A program made the translations under genes and the position numbers. The notes below the pieces were generated by a model, which was not told the DNA's origin, searched no databases, and was given only the letters and a program-made list of their open reading frames with translations. 32,008 nt of DNA from Calditrichota bacterium (lineage in GTDB: Bacteria > Electryoneota > AABM5-125-24 > Hatepunaeales > Hatepunaeaceae): assembly GCA_016867855.1 (NCBI GenBank), contig VGIO01000010.1:1-32008 (forward strand), read 5' to 3'. Of this stretch, positions 7,855 to 15,181 are shown in pieces. Position 1 is the first letter of the stretch. Every line of letters begins with the position of its first letter.

Positions 7855-9042
7855 CTATCCCTTGCTCTGGATTCCTAACTTTTTCAAAACTAATTTAATC
7901 TTCTCGACGGCGTAGTCGATTTGGTCGAAGGTATGCGTCGCCATAATCGCCAGTCTGATGAGCGCTTCGCCGGGACCGACGGCCGGCGAGACGACCGGAT
8001 TCACAAACACACCCTCCTCCTGAAGGTGAGCGCAGACGCGGAAAGTATCGAGGTCATCGCCGATGAGAATAGGGACGATAGGCGTCTGCGACCGTCCATA
8101 ACTAATCCCCGCTGATTTTAGATTATTCCATAAGCGCCGGGTATTAGCCCAGAGTTTGGCGCGTCGCTCAGGTTCGCGTTTGATGATTTTCAACGCGGCT
8201 TGGACAGAGGCTACCGAGGCCGGCGCCGGGCTGGCGGAAAATATTAACGCCCGCGAATGGTGTTTGAGAAAGTCTATGACCGCCGCGTCGCCAGCGATAA
8301 AACCGCCGATTGAAGCCAGCGACTTCGAGAAGGTCCCCATAATCAAACCAACGCCTTCAGTCAAGCCGAAATGCGCGGCGGTGCCTTCGCCGTTAGGTCC
8401 CAACACGCCGATGGAATGGGCGTCATCGACCATAACATCCGCGTTATACTGCCCGGCAAGTCTTACGATATCCGGCAGCGGCGCGATGTCGCCCTCCATA
8501 GAAAACACTCCGTCGATGACGATGAATGGCGTCAGGCTGTTCAGGCTTTTCAATACCCGTTCCAGAGCGTCAATATCGCTGTGTTCGAATTTGACCGTCC
8601 GACCGAAAGCCAGTCGGCAGCCATCGATAATGGAAGCATGGTCGGTGCGGTCGATGACGACGGCGCCGTCGCGTCCAACCAAGGTGGAAATTACGCCCTG
8701 ATTGACTTGAAAACCGGTGGAATAGAGCAGCGCGGCTTCTTTATGCACAAAGTCGGCAAGTTCTTCCTCCAGTTCGATGTGGATGCGCAACGTTCCGTTT
8801 AAAAAACGTGAACCGGCGCAGCCGCTGCCATAGCGGTCGATAGCGGCTTTGGCTGCCGATTTGACTTCCGGATGATTGGTTAGCCCAAGATAATTGTTCG
8901 AGCCTAACATCAATACCCGGTGGTTGTTAATGATGACTTCGGTGTCCTGGTCAGAATCGATAGGACGGAAATAGGGGTAGATGCCTAACTGACGAACTTG
9001 ATTGGCAGCTGTGAATTGAGCGGCTCGTTCTTGGATTCTCAA
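7855..9042 (-). CDS. Alpha-oxoamine synthase, serine palmitoyltransferase-like (PLP-dependent)
   Basis: This 395-residue enzyme belongs to the PLP family that condenses an amino acid with an acyl-CoA (serine palmitoyltransferase, KBL, BioF). The PLP lysine is about K240 in '[13 protein letters not shown]'; 'DHASIIDG' and '[11 protein letters not shown]' supply other cofactor contacts. The segment '[10 protein letters not shown]' plus '[19 protein letters not shown]' resembles, from memory, Bacteroidetes serine palmitoyltransferases more than KBL or BioF, and the enzyme may thus make 3-ketosphinganine for sphingolipids. KBL (glycine plus acetyl-CoA) remains possible because no bio or tdh gene is nearby to decide. 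Its start overlaps the upstream small membrane-protein gene by 4 bp (ATGA), so the two are translated as a pair. Confidence 0.85.
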   Translation of the reverse strand: MRIQERAAQFTAANQVRQLGIYPYFRPIDSDQDTEVIINNHRVLMLGSNNYLGLTNHPEVKSAAKAAIDRYGSGCAGSRFLNGTLRIHIELEEELADFVHKEAALLYSTGFQVNQGVISTLVGRDGAVVIDRTDHASIIDGCRLAFGRTVKFEHSDIDALERVLKSLNSLTPFIVIDGVFSMEGDIAPLPDIVRLAGQYNADVMVDDAHSIGVLGPNGEGTAAHFGLTEGVGLIMGTFSKSLASIGGFIAGDAAVIDFLKHHSRALIFSASPAPASVASVQAALKIIKREPERRAKLWANTRRLWNNLKSAGISYGRSQTPIVPILIGDDLDTFRVCAHLQEEGVFVNPVVSPAVGPGEALIRLAIMATHTFDQIDYAVEKIKLVLKKLGIQSKG

Positions 9043-9428
9043 ATGAGACGCTCCGATTCTTCTTTAGGTGGAGGGGGAGGTTGAGTCGCCTCTGGGGCAA
9101 GTTTTTCAGCGATATCGCTTAATATCGGCAGCCGAAATGGTCGGCCATTGAACGCCGCCCAGATACCCAAAACCGCTAAAATAAGCAGCGCAATCCAGAG
9201 TAACTTATAAAAAGTCGGCACGGTTACCAGGAAGAGAAATATCTCTATGGAAAATAATATCATTCCCTGCCGGGCATGTGCCTCCAGTTCCGGCTTGACT
9301 TTGCGCAGTGTCCAGGGATAGATGCAGAAAATTGGCACATACGCTAACATCGCCTCCCAGGGTAATTGGTCGGACGACAGGAACGATTCGTCCTGATAAT
9401 TCGCATCGGACGCGGTTCTGGATTTCAT
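9039..9428 (-). CDS. Small membrane protein, unknown function (Tic20/DUF4870-like layout)
   Basis: A protein of 129 residues with three hydrophobic segments: '[18 protein letters not shown]', '[20 protein letters not shown]' and '[18 protein letters not shown]'. The tail is proline- and glutamate-rich ('[13 protein letters not shown]'). The order of a first hydrophobic stretch, a 'HARQGMILF' junction and two more membrane segments resembles small DUF4870/Tic20-like proteins, but this is only a layout resemblance. Its stop overlaps the start of the serine palmitoyltransferase-like gene by 4 bp, which suggests a functional link with that enzyme, perhaps in the membrane; that is inference. Confidence 0.7.
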   Translation of the reverse strand: MKSRTASDANYQDESFLSSDQLPWEAMLAYVPIFCIYPWTLRKVKPELEAHARQGMILFSIEIFLFLVTVPTFYKLLWIALLILAVLGIWAAFNGRPFRLPILSDIAEKLAPEATQPPPPPKEESERLI

Positions 9429-9507
9429 TTAGAGCCTTATGTTTAAGGGAGTGGAGATAAAGAGTCCAATTTTAAAATCGATGGCGCGAAAGTGTAAATT
9501 CCTTTGG

Positions 9508-9987
9508 CTATTGCGATTTAATTATCCAGCCGTTTTTACGCATCTCGGTCGTCAAACGGTAAGTGCCACCATCGAGATAGTAACAATCATAACCTTCCTT
9601 TATGACTAACTTGGCGATATTTTTAGAATCGTCGCCGTAAGGACAGACGATATACACCGGCGTTCCGGGCGGCAATTTTTTAACTTGGTTTGTAACATCG
9701 CCGGCAAAGAGCGAAATCATTCCCGGCAGTTGGACGACCAATTCGGGAATTTCATAAGTGAAATCCTGGAGAAAATAAATGTGCATTTTAACGCCGGAGT
9801 TCAGGCTGTCAACCAAGGCTTTAGCCGTGATGTAAGACATCTTACCGAAAGGTAAGTGTTCGATTTTATCCGGCAGATTGCCGCGGGTGAAACCTTGCGG
9901 CGGCGGTGTCTTTGACTCGCAGCCCGTAAACTGAAAAATAAGGGCGAGTCCGACTATAAGCGATGTTGGACGAAAAGATACTTTCAT
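9508..9987 (-). CDS. Rhodanese-like lipoprotein
   Basis: A lipoprotein signal peptide with a lipobox ending 'FQFTGC' (lipidated Cys at residue 23) leads into a single rhodanese-like domain. The recognisable core is 'PVYIVCPYGDDSKNIAKLV' followed by 'YDCYYLDGGTYRL', which matches the usual active-site loop and the 'yLdGG' strand. The active-site Cys is present, but the Arg usual at the end of the loop (C-x4-5-R) appears replaced by Ser-Lys. It should sit on the periplasmic side of a membrane and could handle sulfane sulfur or simply bind a partner; the odd loop makes activity uncertain. It stands alone, 66 bp after the GGDEF gene and 79 bp before the small membrane protein, all on the same strand. 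Confidence 0.75.
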   Translation of the reverse strand: MKVSFRPTSLIVGLALIFQFTGCESKTPPPQGFTRGNLPDKIEHLPFGKMSYITAKALVDSLNSGVKMHIYFLQDFTYEIPELVVQLPGMISLFAGDVTNQVKKLPPGTPVYIVCPYGDDSKNIAKLVIKEGYDCYYLDGGTYRLTTEMRKNGWIIKSQ

Positions 9988-10053
9988 TGAATTGTATGTT
10001 GGTTAAATATTACAGAGTTAACTTGATGGCAAGTTTAAATTACCTACGCTGTC

Positions 10054-11589
10054 TTAGTCCATTGGCGGCCAGATTCGGTTGCGTCCGTTATGTTTGGCTT
10101 GATACATATTTTGGTCGGCGATTTTGATGAGTTCGACTGGCGAAGTAACTTCCGGCATCCCGGCGGCGCTGTAGGCTACATATCCGACGCTCACTGTAAC
10201 CTGTATATCGCCCTCGGCGGTGGGGAACTCGACTTCGCTGATGGATTTGTTCAATTTTTCGGCAATTAAGGCTACAGCGTGCGGTTTTGTTTCCGGCAGC
10301 AGGACGACGAACTCCTCGCCGCCGTAGCGCGCCACAATATCAGTATTACGCAATTTAGCGCGTAGGGTTTCCGCAACGCCCTGCAAGATGCGGTCGCCGG
10401 TGAGATGCCCGTAGTCATCGTTGACATGCTTGAAATGGTCTATATCTATCATCAGGCAGCCTAAAGTCGTTCCATAACGCACAGCGCGGTTAAAGTTCCA
10501 ACCGGCGAACTCTTCAAAGTAGCGGCGATTATAGACGCGCGTCAGCGGGTCGATGTTTGCGGCGTCGCGTAGTTTCTGATTAGTTTCTTCCAATCGTTTG
10601 GTCAACTGTTCAGCTTTGCGCATCGCAATTTCCAATTCCCGCACCATCTGCTCGTAAGTCAAAGTTGCCCGGCCGAGTTCACGATTGATGCGTTGAAGCA
10701 TCTCTATATAAGGCACGGCGCGGCCGGCTTGCACGACCATTTTCATTGTGGCGCTGTCGGCCACCAGTGTTATCTGTTGCAATAAATTGACCATATCCTC
10801 ACGCGGAATATTAAAATGTTCCGCAGCAAATCCCAAAGTGCGTTCGATGCCGGTTACATTATTATTTTCAAAAAACACCGAGGTTGCCAAATTAGCAAGG
10901 TAAATGACGCCTCGGTCGATGTCGGGGCAAGTCCATTCGCCGGTCAAATCCTGATGCCGCACGACGCATTCGACCTTAGGGCTTAAATGCCAACTATGCG
11001 CAATCTGCTGCCCTACAACCGTGTGGTCAACGCCGATTAAGTCCTGTTCCATATCAGTCAAACAACCGCCTTCTTGTCGCCAGCGGTCGATGACCGGCGC
11101 ATATTCGCGCGGGAAATTATGCAGCAGAAACAAAATGCCGACATCAAGCAGCAGTCCTAAACTATGATAAAGTCCGGCATCGGGTTTCTTCAGCCGCTCG
11201 GCTAAAATACGGGCGGCGACCGCGCAGCAGAGGCTGCGTTCCCAGAGCCATTGAATACGTTGATGTTCCTCTGTCCCCTGAGGACTATCATCTGTGTCAT
11301 CGATGAATTTTGTCGCCAGTAAAAGGTTGCGCAGGTTAGTTCCGTTCAACCGTTGAACGGCATCGTCGATGTCAACAGCTTCGGCTTCGTATTGTCCGCT
11401 CGAATTGACCGTCCGCAAAATGCGCGTAGTTAGCGCAACATCGTTGCGAATTATCTCCATCAAATCGGCATCGGATTTGGCGACATTTTCTTTCAGGGTT
11501 AAGAGCCGCCGAATTACCGGCGCCAGCGTTGGAAGTTCGCCGCCGGCTTCGATAATTTCGAGAATATTTGCGATAGTGAAGGTTATCAT
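10054..11589 (-). CDS. HDOD-GGDEF protein (predicted diguanylate cyclase)
   Basis: An N-terminal HDOD domain (about residues 20-280; 'LPTLAPVIRRLLTL', 'IIRNDVALTTRILRTVNS', 'LLLDVGILFLLHNFP', 'VVGQQIAHSWHLSPKVECVV') is joined through a helical linker to a GGDEF domain. The GGEEF signature is intact (Gly pair at about 423-424), with 'DPLTRVYNRRYF' at the start and 'DIDHFKHVNDDYGH' as the metal and substrate site. The inhibitory RxxD site is also present five residues before the signature ('RNTDIVARYGGEEF'), so it probably makes cyclic di-GMP under feedback control. The ORF track starts inside the upstream gene; the ATG at 11589, 4 bp after that gene's stop, is the better start (511 residues). 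Cotranscribed with the phosphohexomutase upstream. Confidence 0.9.
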   Translation of the reverse strand: MITFTIANILEIIEAGGELPTLAPVIRRLLTLKENVAKSDADLMEIIRNDVALTTRILRTVNSSGQYEAEAVDIDDAVQRLNGTNLRNLLLATKFIDDTDDSPQGTEEHQRIQWLWERSLCCAVAARILAERLKKPDAGLYHSLGLLLDVGILFLLHNFPREYAPVIDRWRQEGGCLTDMEQDLIGVDHTVVGQQIAHSWHLSPKVECVVRHQDLTGEWTCPDIDRGVIYLANLATSVFFENNNVTGIERTLGFAAEHFNIPREDMVNLLQQITLVADSATMKMVVQAGRAVPYIEMLQRINRELGRATLTYEQMVRELEIAMRKAEQLTKRLEETNQKLRDAANIDPLTRVYNRRYFEEFAGWNFNRAVRYGTTLGCLMIDIDHFKHVNDDYGHLTGDRILQGVAETLRAKLRNTDIVARYGGEEFVVLLPETKPHAVALIAEKLNKSISEVEFPTAEGDIQVTVSVGYVAYSAAGMPEVTSPVELIKIADQNMYQAKHNGRNRIWPPMD

Positions 11590-11593
11590 AGAT

Positions 11594-12964
11594 TTATCTC
11601 TTAAGGCGCGATACAATCGATTCGATATTTTCCAGCATTTCATTCAACGCGCTTTCAGCTTGTTCGCCGTCCCGGTCCTCGCTATAGATGCGTAGAATCG
11701 GCTCGGTGTTCGAGGCACGGGCTTGAATCCAACCGTGGTCATTCGCTATCCTCACACCGTCGGTCCGGCTTACTTGGTCATAAGGATAGCGCTCAGCTAA
11801 AATATCCAGCGCTTCTTGTGGATTAAATTCCAGTATCGGATAAGTGGTCTTTAGCATTTTATACTGCGGCAGCGCTGCGACTTTAATGCTCAAGGGTTTC
11901 CGCGCGGCGGCCATTTCGTTCAGTATCAACGCCATTCCAACGCCGGCGTCGCGGACTAAATGTAATTCAGCCAGCATTACGCCGCCGTTTCCTTCGCCGC
12001 CTACAACCGCGCCAACTTCCTTCATTAACGCGGCGACATTAGCCTCGCCGACCTTGCTGCGATGACAGTCGATCTCGAATTGCCGGGTGATGTCGCAAAT
12101 AAGTTGCGAGGTCAGGCTGTTTATGACGACTGGACCCGGACGCCGCGCTAAAGTATTCAGAATTGCCAGCGCGAGGGTGGTCTCTTCGCCTATGGGTTGG
12201 CCGGTTTCATCGACGGCTGCCAGCCGGTCGCCGTCGGGATCCACCGCAAAACCTACTTGACATTTGTTTGTAACTACGCATCGGCAAAGTTCTTGGATAT
12301 TTTCCGGGCCAGGTTCTGGTGAGCGTGGAAAAAATCCGCTGCCGTCGCAGTAAATGCTTGTAACTTCGCAGCCCAGCGCTTCTAAAAGCAAGGGATAAAG
12401 CATACTGCCGGCGCCATTGACGCAATCGATGGCGACCCGGAGTTTTTTGCGGCGGATGCGGTCCAGGTCGAGCAAGCCCAGTCCCAGCGCCGCGTCCAAA
12501 TACATCTCGCCAGCGCCTTTCCAATCTACAGACCGGCCGATTTTATCCCAAGCCGCGCTGCGTATCGGCCCATCGGTCACAATATGCTCTAATTCGCTGA
12601 AATCGTTAGCCGTCAACATTCGCCCATCCGGACGCACAAACTTCAAAGCGTTCCAAGGCTGTGGATTATGACTGGCAGTGATGATGATGCCGCCGCCGGC
12701 GCCGCGCCGCTCGACTGCCAACGCCCCGGTCGGTGTCGGCACTACACCGACATCCTCAATGTCGCAGCCGGCGCTCATCAAACCGGCTTTGACGGCGTGA
12801 ACGAACATCCAACCGGTCGGACGGCTGTCCCGTGCGAGGACTACTTTTCGACCCTCAATCCAAGTGCCGAATCCGCCAGCCCAGAGCAACGCCACCTCCG
12901 GCGTCAATCCTTCGCCTACGATACCGCGCACGCCGGACACGCTGGTCATCAAGCCTTTGAACAA
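11594..12964 (-). CDS. Phosphohexomutase (phosphoglucosamine / phosphomannomutase family)
   Basis: This alpha-D-phosphohexomutase of 456 residues moves phosphate between positions 1 and 6 of a hexose or glucosamine. The catalytic phosphoserine loop is 'IIITASHNPQPWNALK' (Ser about 98), the metal loop is 'DPDGDRLAAVD', the sugar loop is 'VGGEGNGGVML', and the phosphate-binding loop near the C-terminus is 'RASNTEPILRIYSED'. All four are intact. The 'GEGNGG' loop points to the phosphoglucosamine mutase or ManB side of the family, but substrate choice cannot be read reliably. It may feed cell-envelope sugar synthesis. It ends 4 bp before the HDOD-GGDEF gene and starts 57 bp after the outer-membrane barrel gene. 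Confidence 0.92.
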   Translation of the reverse strand: MFKGLMTSVSGVRGIVGEGLTPEVALLWAGGFGTWIEGRKVVLARDSRPTGWMFVHAVKAGLMSAGCDIEDVGVVPTPTGALAVERRGAGGGIIITASHNPQPWNALKFVRPDGRMLTANDFSELEHIVTDGPIRSAAWDKIGRSVDWKGAGEMYLDAALGLGLLDLDRIRRKKLRVAIDCVNGAGSMLYPLLLEALGCEVTSIYCDGSGFFPRSPEPGPENIQELCRCVVTNKCQVGFAVDPDGDRLAAVDETGQPIGEETTLALAILNTLARRPGPVVINSLTSQLICDITRQFEIDCHRSKVGEANVAALMKEVGAVVGGEGNGGVMLAELHLVRDAGVGMALILNEMAAARKPLSIKVAALPQYKMLKTTYPILEFNPQEALDILAERYPYDQVSRTDGVRIANDHGWIQARASNTEPILRIYSEDRDGEQAESALNEMLENIESIVSRLKR

Positions 12965-13021
12965 GTATATCTCCCGTGCGATGTCATTTTTAAAGACAAA
13001 TTTTGCATTAATCTAATACAA

Positions 13022-14533
13022 TCAGAATTTATATTGCAAAGTAAAACGCAGGAAATCTTCCGGCAGACCGACCAGCAGGACACCGAGCGCCATATTATCG
13101 GCGATGGAGGCGTCAAAGGTCAAGGCTAAATAAGGCAATTTAATCTCATTCCCCGTTTTGATGAGTTGTCCGGAGGCGTCTTTGTAACCGGTGTTGACAT
13201 CTGTAGCGCTGGTAATTCCAAATCCGGCGTTGAATAGCATAATATCCAAACTACCGCGTGCCGCCCAGTTAGGTTTGAGACCACGCTTATAGACAAATGG
13301 CGCGCCGTCTTCGAGCATTTTGTATCTATATGATAGTTCGCCGAAATACTTCGTTAGAGTTATCGAAGGCTTGAAAAAGCTTTGCATAGACGCGGCAATA
13401 GACAATTGGCTGGGTATGTTGGCGGTCATTTTCTTCGATGGAGTAAACATCTTGGGCGTAGTCCGGGTTAATTCAGTTGGGTCGATATTGCTGACATTGA
13501 ATTGCTCTTCGTCCTCTTGCGCGTTCAATTTCAAGGCTGTGAAGCGATGCAATTGTATGTCGAATTCGCCCTCCATACTTATTGGGCTTTGCAGCCTCAA
13601 GTCGGCTCCGAACAGCCATTTCTCGGCATAAGGATACAGCGCTCCGAGCCTTAAAGCCCAAGCCGCGCCGTCGAATTCGCCATTAGCAACGCTGAAGAAA
13701 TCGTTTGCCCACGGGTCGCGCGGATCATTGAAGGCGGATTCCGACCCGGCTTTGGACATAATGCCATCGGTGCGTTGATTGGCATTCATTTGAAAGATAG
13801 CATCGGTGCGCAATAAAGACGCTCCAACCCACCAATCGCCGATTTGCTTAGCGCCGCCAAATGTCCAGGCGTGAGATGAAATGCTAATATCCATATCCAT
13901 ATTAATCGAAGCAAACATCAAAATTGCATCTTCAGGATTGGCTTCGATGGAGCGGATGCGGGTGCGCAACCCGGCATAAATGAGTTTGAAGCCCATCTCA
14001 AGCGGTTGTTGGTAGCCGAAGGCGATTCTATCGACCAGGCGGGGCAGTTTGCCGCCAAACCATTCCTCATCCATCTCGTCGAGCGAGAATGACGCTGCAA
14101 ATCCGGTGACTATCGCGCCATTGCGTAAGATTTCCCCGGTTACTTCAGGGTATATTTTACGCGCCGCCATCTCGAAGTTCTGCGTCGAATTATCGATGGA
14201 ATTTTGGACGGTCGGCGATGGGTCGTAAAAGTTTGTCACATTAAGACCCAAAGCCGGTGAAGACGACAAGGCGAAGGCTCGCCCTTCGATCAAACCCAGA
14301 GCCGCCGGATTGCCGAAGATGATAAAAGGCTCAAGTTTGAGCGGCGCGGTGAATCCGCTGGAGGCGCCCTCTATACCCGCGCCCGATAGCAACGATGAGC
14401 GCAGGCTAATCAATCCCGCCACATTCCCGCCTTCGAATAACTCCATCCGGGAGTCGTAGCTAAAGGCTGCGTCTGTGGATAGGATGACCGTTAAGGCAAT
14501 CAGACCGACAAGATATTTGTATCGCGGTGACAT
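13022..14533 (-). CDS. Outer-membrane beta-barrel protein, unknown specificity
   Basis: A clean signal peptide ('YLVGLIALTVILSTDAAFS') leads into a 503-residue protein made of alternating short strands and loops, ending in '...FTLQYKF', the terminal aromatic residue typical of barrels assembled by the BAM complex. The segment 'FIIFGNPAALGLIEGRAFALS' near residue 75 recalls the 'NPAGLA' stretch of OMPP1/FadL and PorV-type proteins, so a distant FadL/PorV-like channel is my best guess. The start is supported by 'AAAGG' six bases upstream. It lies between queF and the phosphohexomutase gene on the same strand, with 34 and 57 bp gaps. No ligand can be named. Confidence 0.75.
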   Translation of the reverse strand: MSPRYKYLVGLIALTVILSTDAAFSYDSRMELFEGGNVAGLISLRSSLLSGAGIEGASSGFTAPLKLEPFIIFGNPAALGLIEGRAFALSSSPALGLNVTNFYDPSPTVQNSIDNSTQNFEMAARKIYPEVTGEILRNGAIVTGFAASFSLDEMDEEWFGGKLPRLVDRIAFGYQQPLEMGFKLIYAGLRTRIRSIEANPEDAILMFASINMDMDISISSHAWTFGGAKQIGDWWVGASLLRTDAIFQMNANQRTDGIMSKAGSESAFNDPRDPWANDFFSVANGEFDGAAWALRLGALYPYAEKWLFGADLRLQSPISMEGEFDIQLHRFTALKLNAQEDEEQFNVSNIDPTELTRTTPKMFTPSKKMTANIPSQLSIAASMQSFFKPSITLTKYFGELSYRYKMLEDGAPFVYKRGLKPNWAARGSLDIMLFNAGFGITSATDVNTGYKDASGQLIKTGNEIKLPYLALTFDASIADNMALGVLLVGLPEDFLRFTLQYKF

Positions 14534-14567
14534 AGCGAACCTTTAAGCGATTTAGAAATAGATTTGT

Positions 14568-14978
14568 TTATGGAATTGTAGCGGGCTTCGTCCAGACCGC
14601 TGAAGCCCGGGTTTTCATCCCGCCGCGGACTTTATAATCCGCTTCAATCGTCATCCGCCGCGGCTGCATAACCTGCACCAAATCGATGAGCAGCCGGTTG
14701 ACTAAATGTTCGTAAAAGATACCTACATTGCGATAAGACAAAAGATAATACTTGAGCGAGCGCAGCTCGACGCATACTTGGTCGGGGACATAACGAATAG
14801 TGATAGTCCCGAAATCCGGCAGCCCGGAATACGGGCAGACGGCGGTGAATTCATCGCATACGATTTCGACTTCGATTTCGCGCCCGACATATTCGTAAGG
14901 GAAGGTTTCTAAGACCGATGTGTCAACAGCATCGGGGGATTGAAAGGGGAATTTTTTATCTAAGGCTTGAAAATCCAT
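14568..14978 (-). CDS. queF: NADPH-dependent preQ0 reductase (QueF, type I)
   Basis: QueF reduces the nitrile of preQ0 to the amine preQ1, the last free-base step on the way to queuosine in tRNA. The 136-residue length fits the unimodular type I (YkvM-like) enzyme. The catalytic Cys (about C48) and general-acid Asp (about D55) lie in 'VCPYSGLPDFGTI'. The QueF NADPH motif appears as 'VELRSLKYYLLSYRN', with Arg in place of the more usual Lys. Family identity is firm. No other queuosine gene is present; it sits between the C25 protease gene and a barrel gene, so the cluster does not reflect the pathway. A long palindromic region (14985-15173) separates it from the protease. Confidence 0.95.
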   Translation of the reverse strand: MDFQALDKKFPFQSPDAVDTSVLETFPYEYVGREIEVEIVCDEFTAVCPYSGLPDFGTITIRYVPDQVCVELRSLKYYLLSYRNVGIFYEHLVNRLLIDLVQVMQPRRMTIEADYKVRGGMKTRASAVWTKPATIP

Positions 14979-14984
14979 TGATTT

Positions 14985-15173
14985 GGGCTTTAGGCTTTAG
15001 GCTTTGGGCTTTAGGCTTTAGGTGTATTGTCTTGTGAGGTTGTAGCGCGATTGTAGGTCATGCTGAATGTAGTGAAGTATCTCGTCTGTGTAGCAGGGAG
15101 ACAATATCCTTCACTTCGTTCAAGATAACACAATTTGTGCTAAAACCCAAAGCCTAAAGCCCAAAGCCTAAAG
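14985..15173. repeat. Nested palindrome: GGCTTTA heptad repeats flanking repeat family A, copy 3
   Basis: At 14985-15022 the heptamer 'GGCTTTA' (with 'GGCTTTG') is repeated about five times. The reverse complement ('AAACCCAAAGCCTAAAGCCC' and on) stands at 15143-15173. Between them lies an imperfect palindrome (15057-15129; 'TCATGCTGAATGTAGTGAAG' with 'CTTCACTTCGTTCAAG') related to repeat family A. The whole 203-bp gap between the C25 protease and queF could form a long stem. Confidence 0.8.
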
Positions 15174-15181
15174 TCAATAAC

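Noticed and set aside
7651-7878. 75-residue ORF between the binding protein and the serine palmitoyltransferase-like gene (and the opposite-strand ORF 7636-7821)
   Set aside because: Both are translations of repeat family A plus the ends of neighbouring genes.
14985-15173. Possible CRISPR array from the regular GGCTTTA units
   Set aside because: The units are 7 bp and contiguous without spacers, and no cas gene is present.
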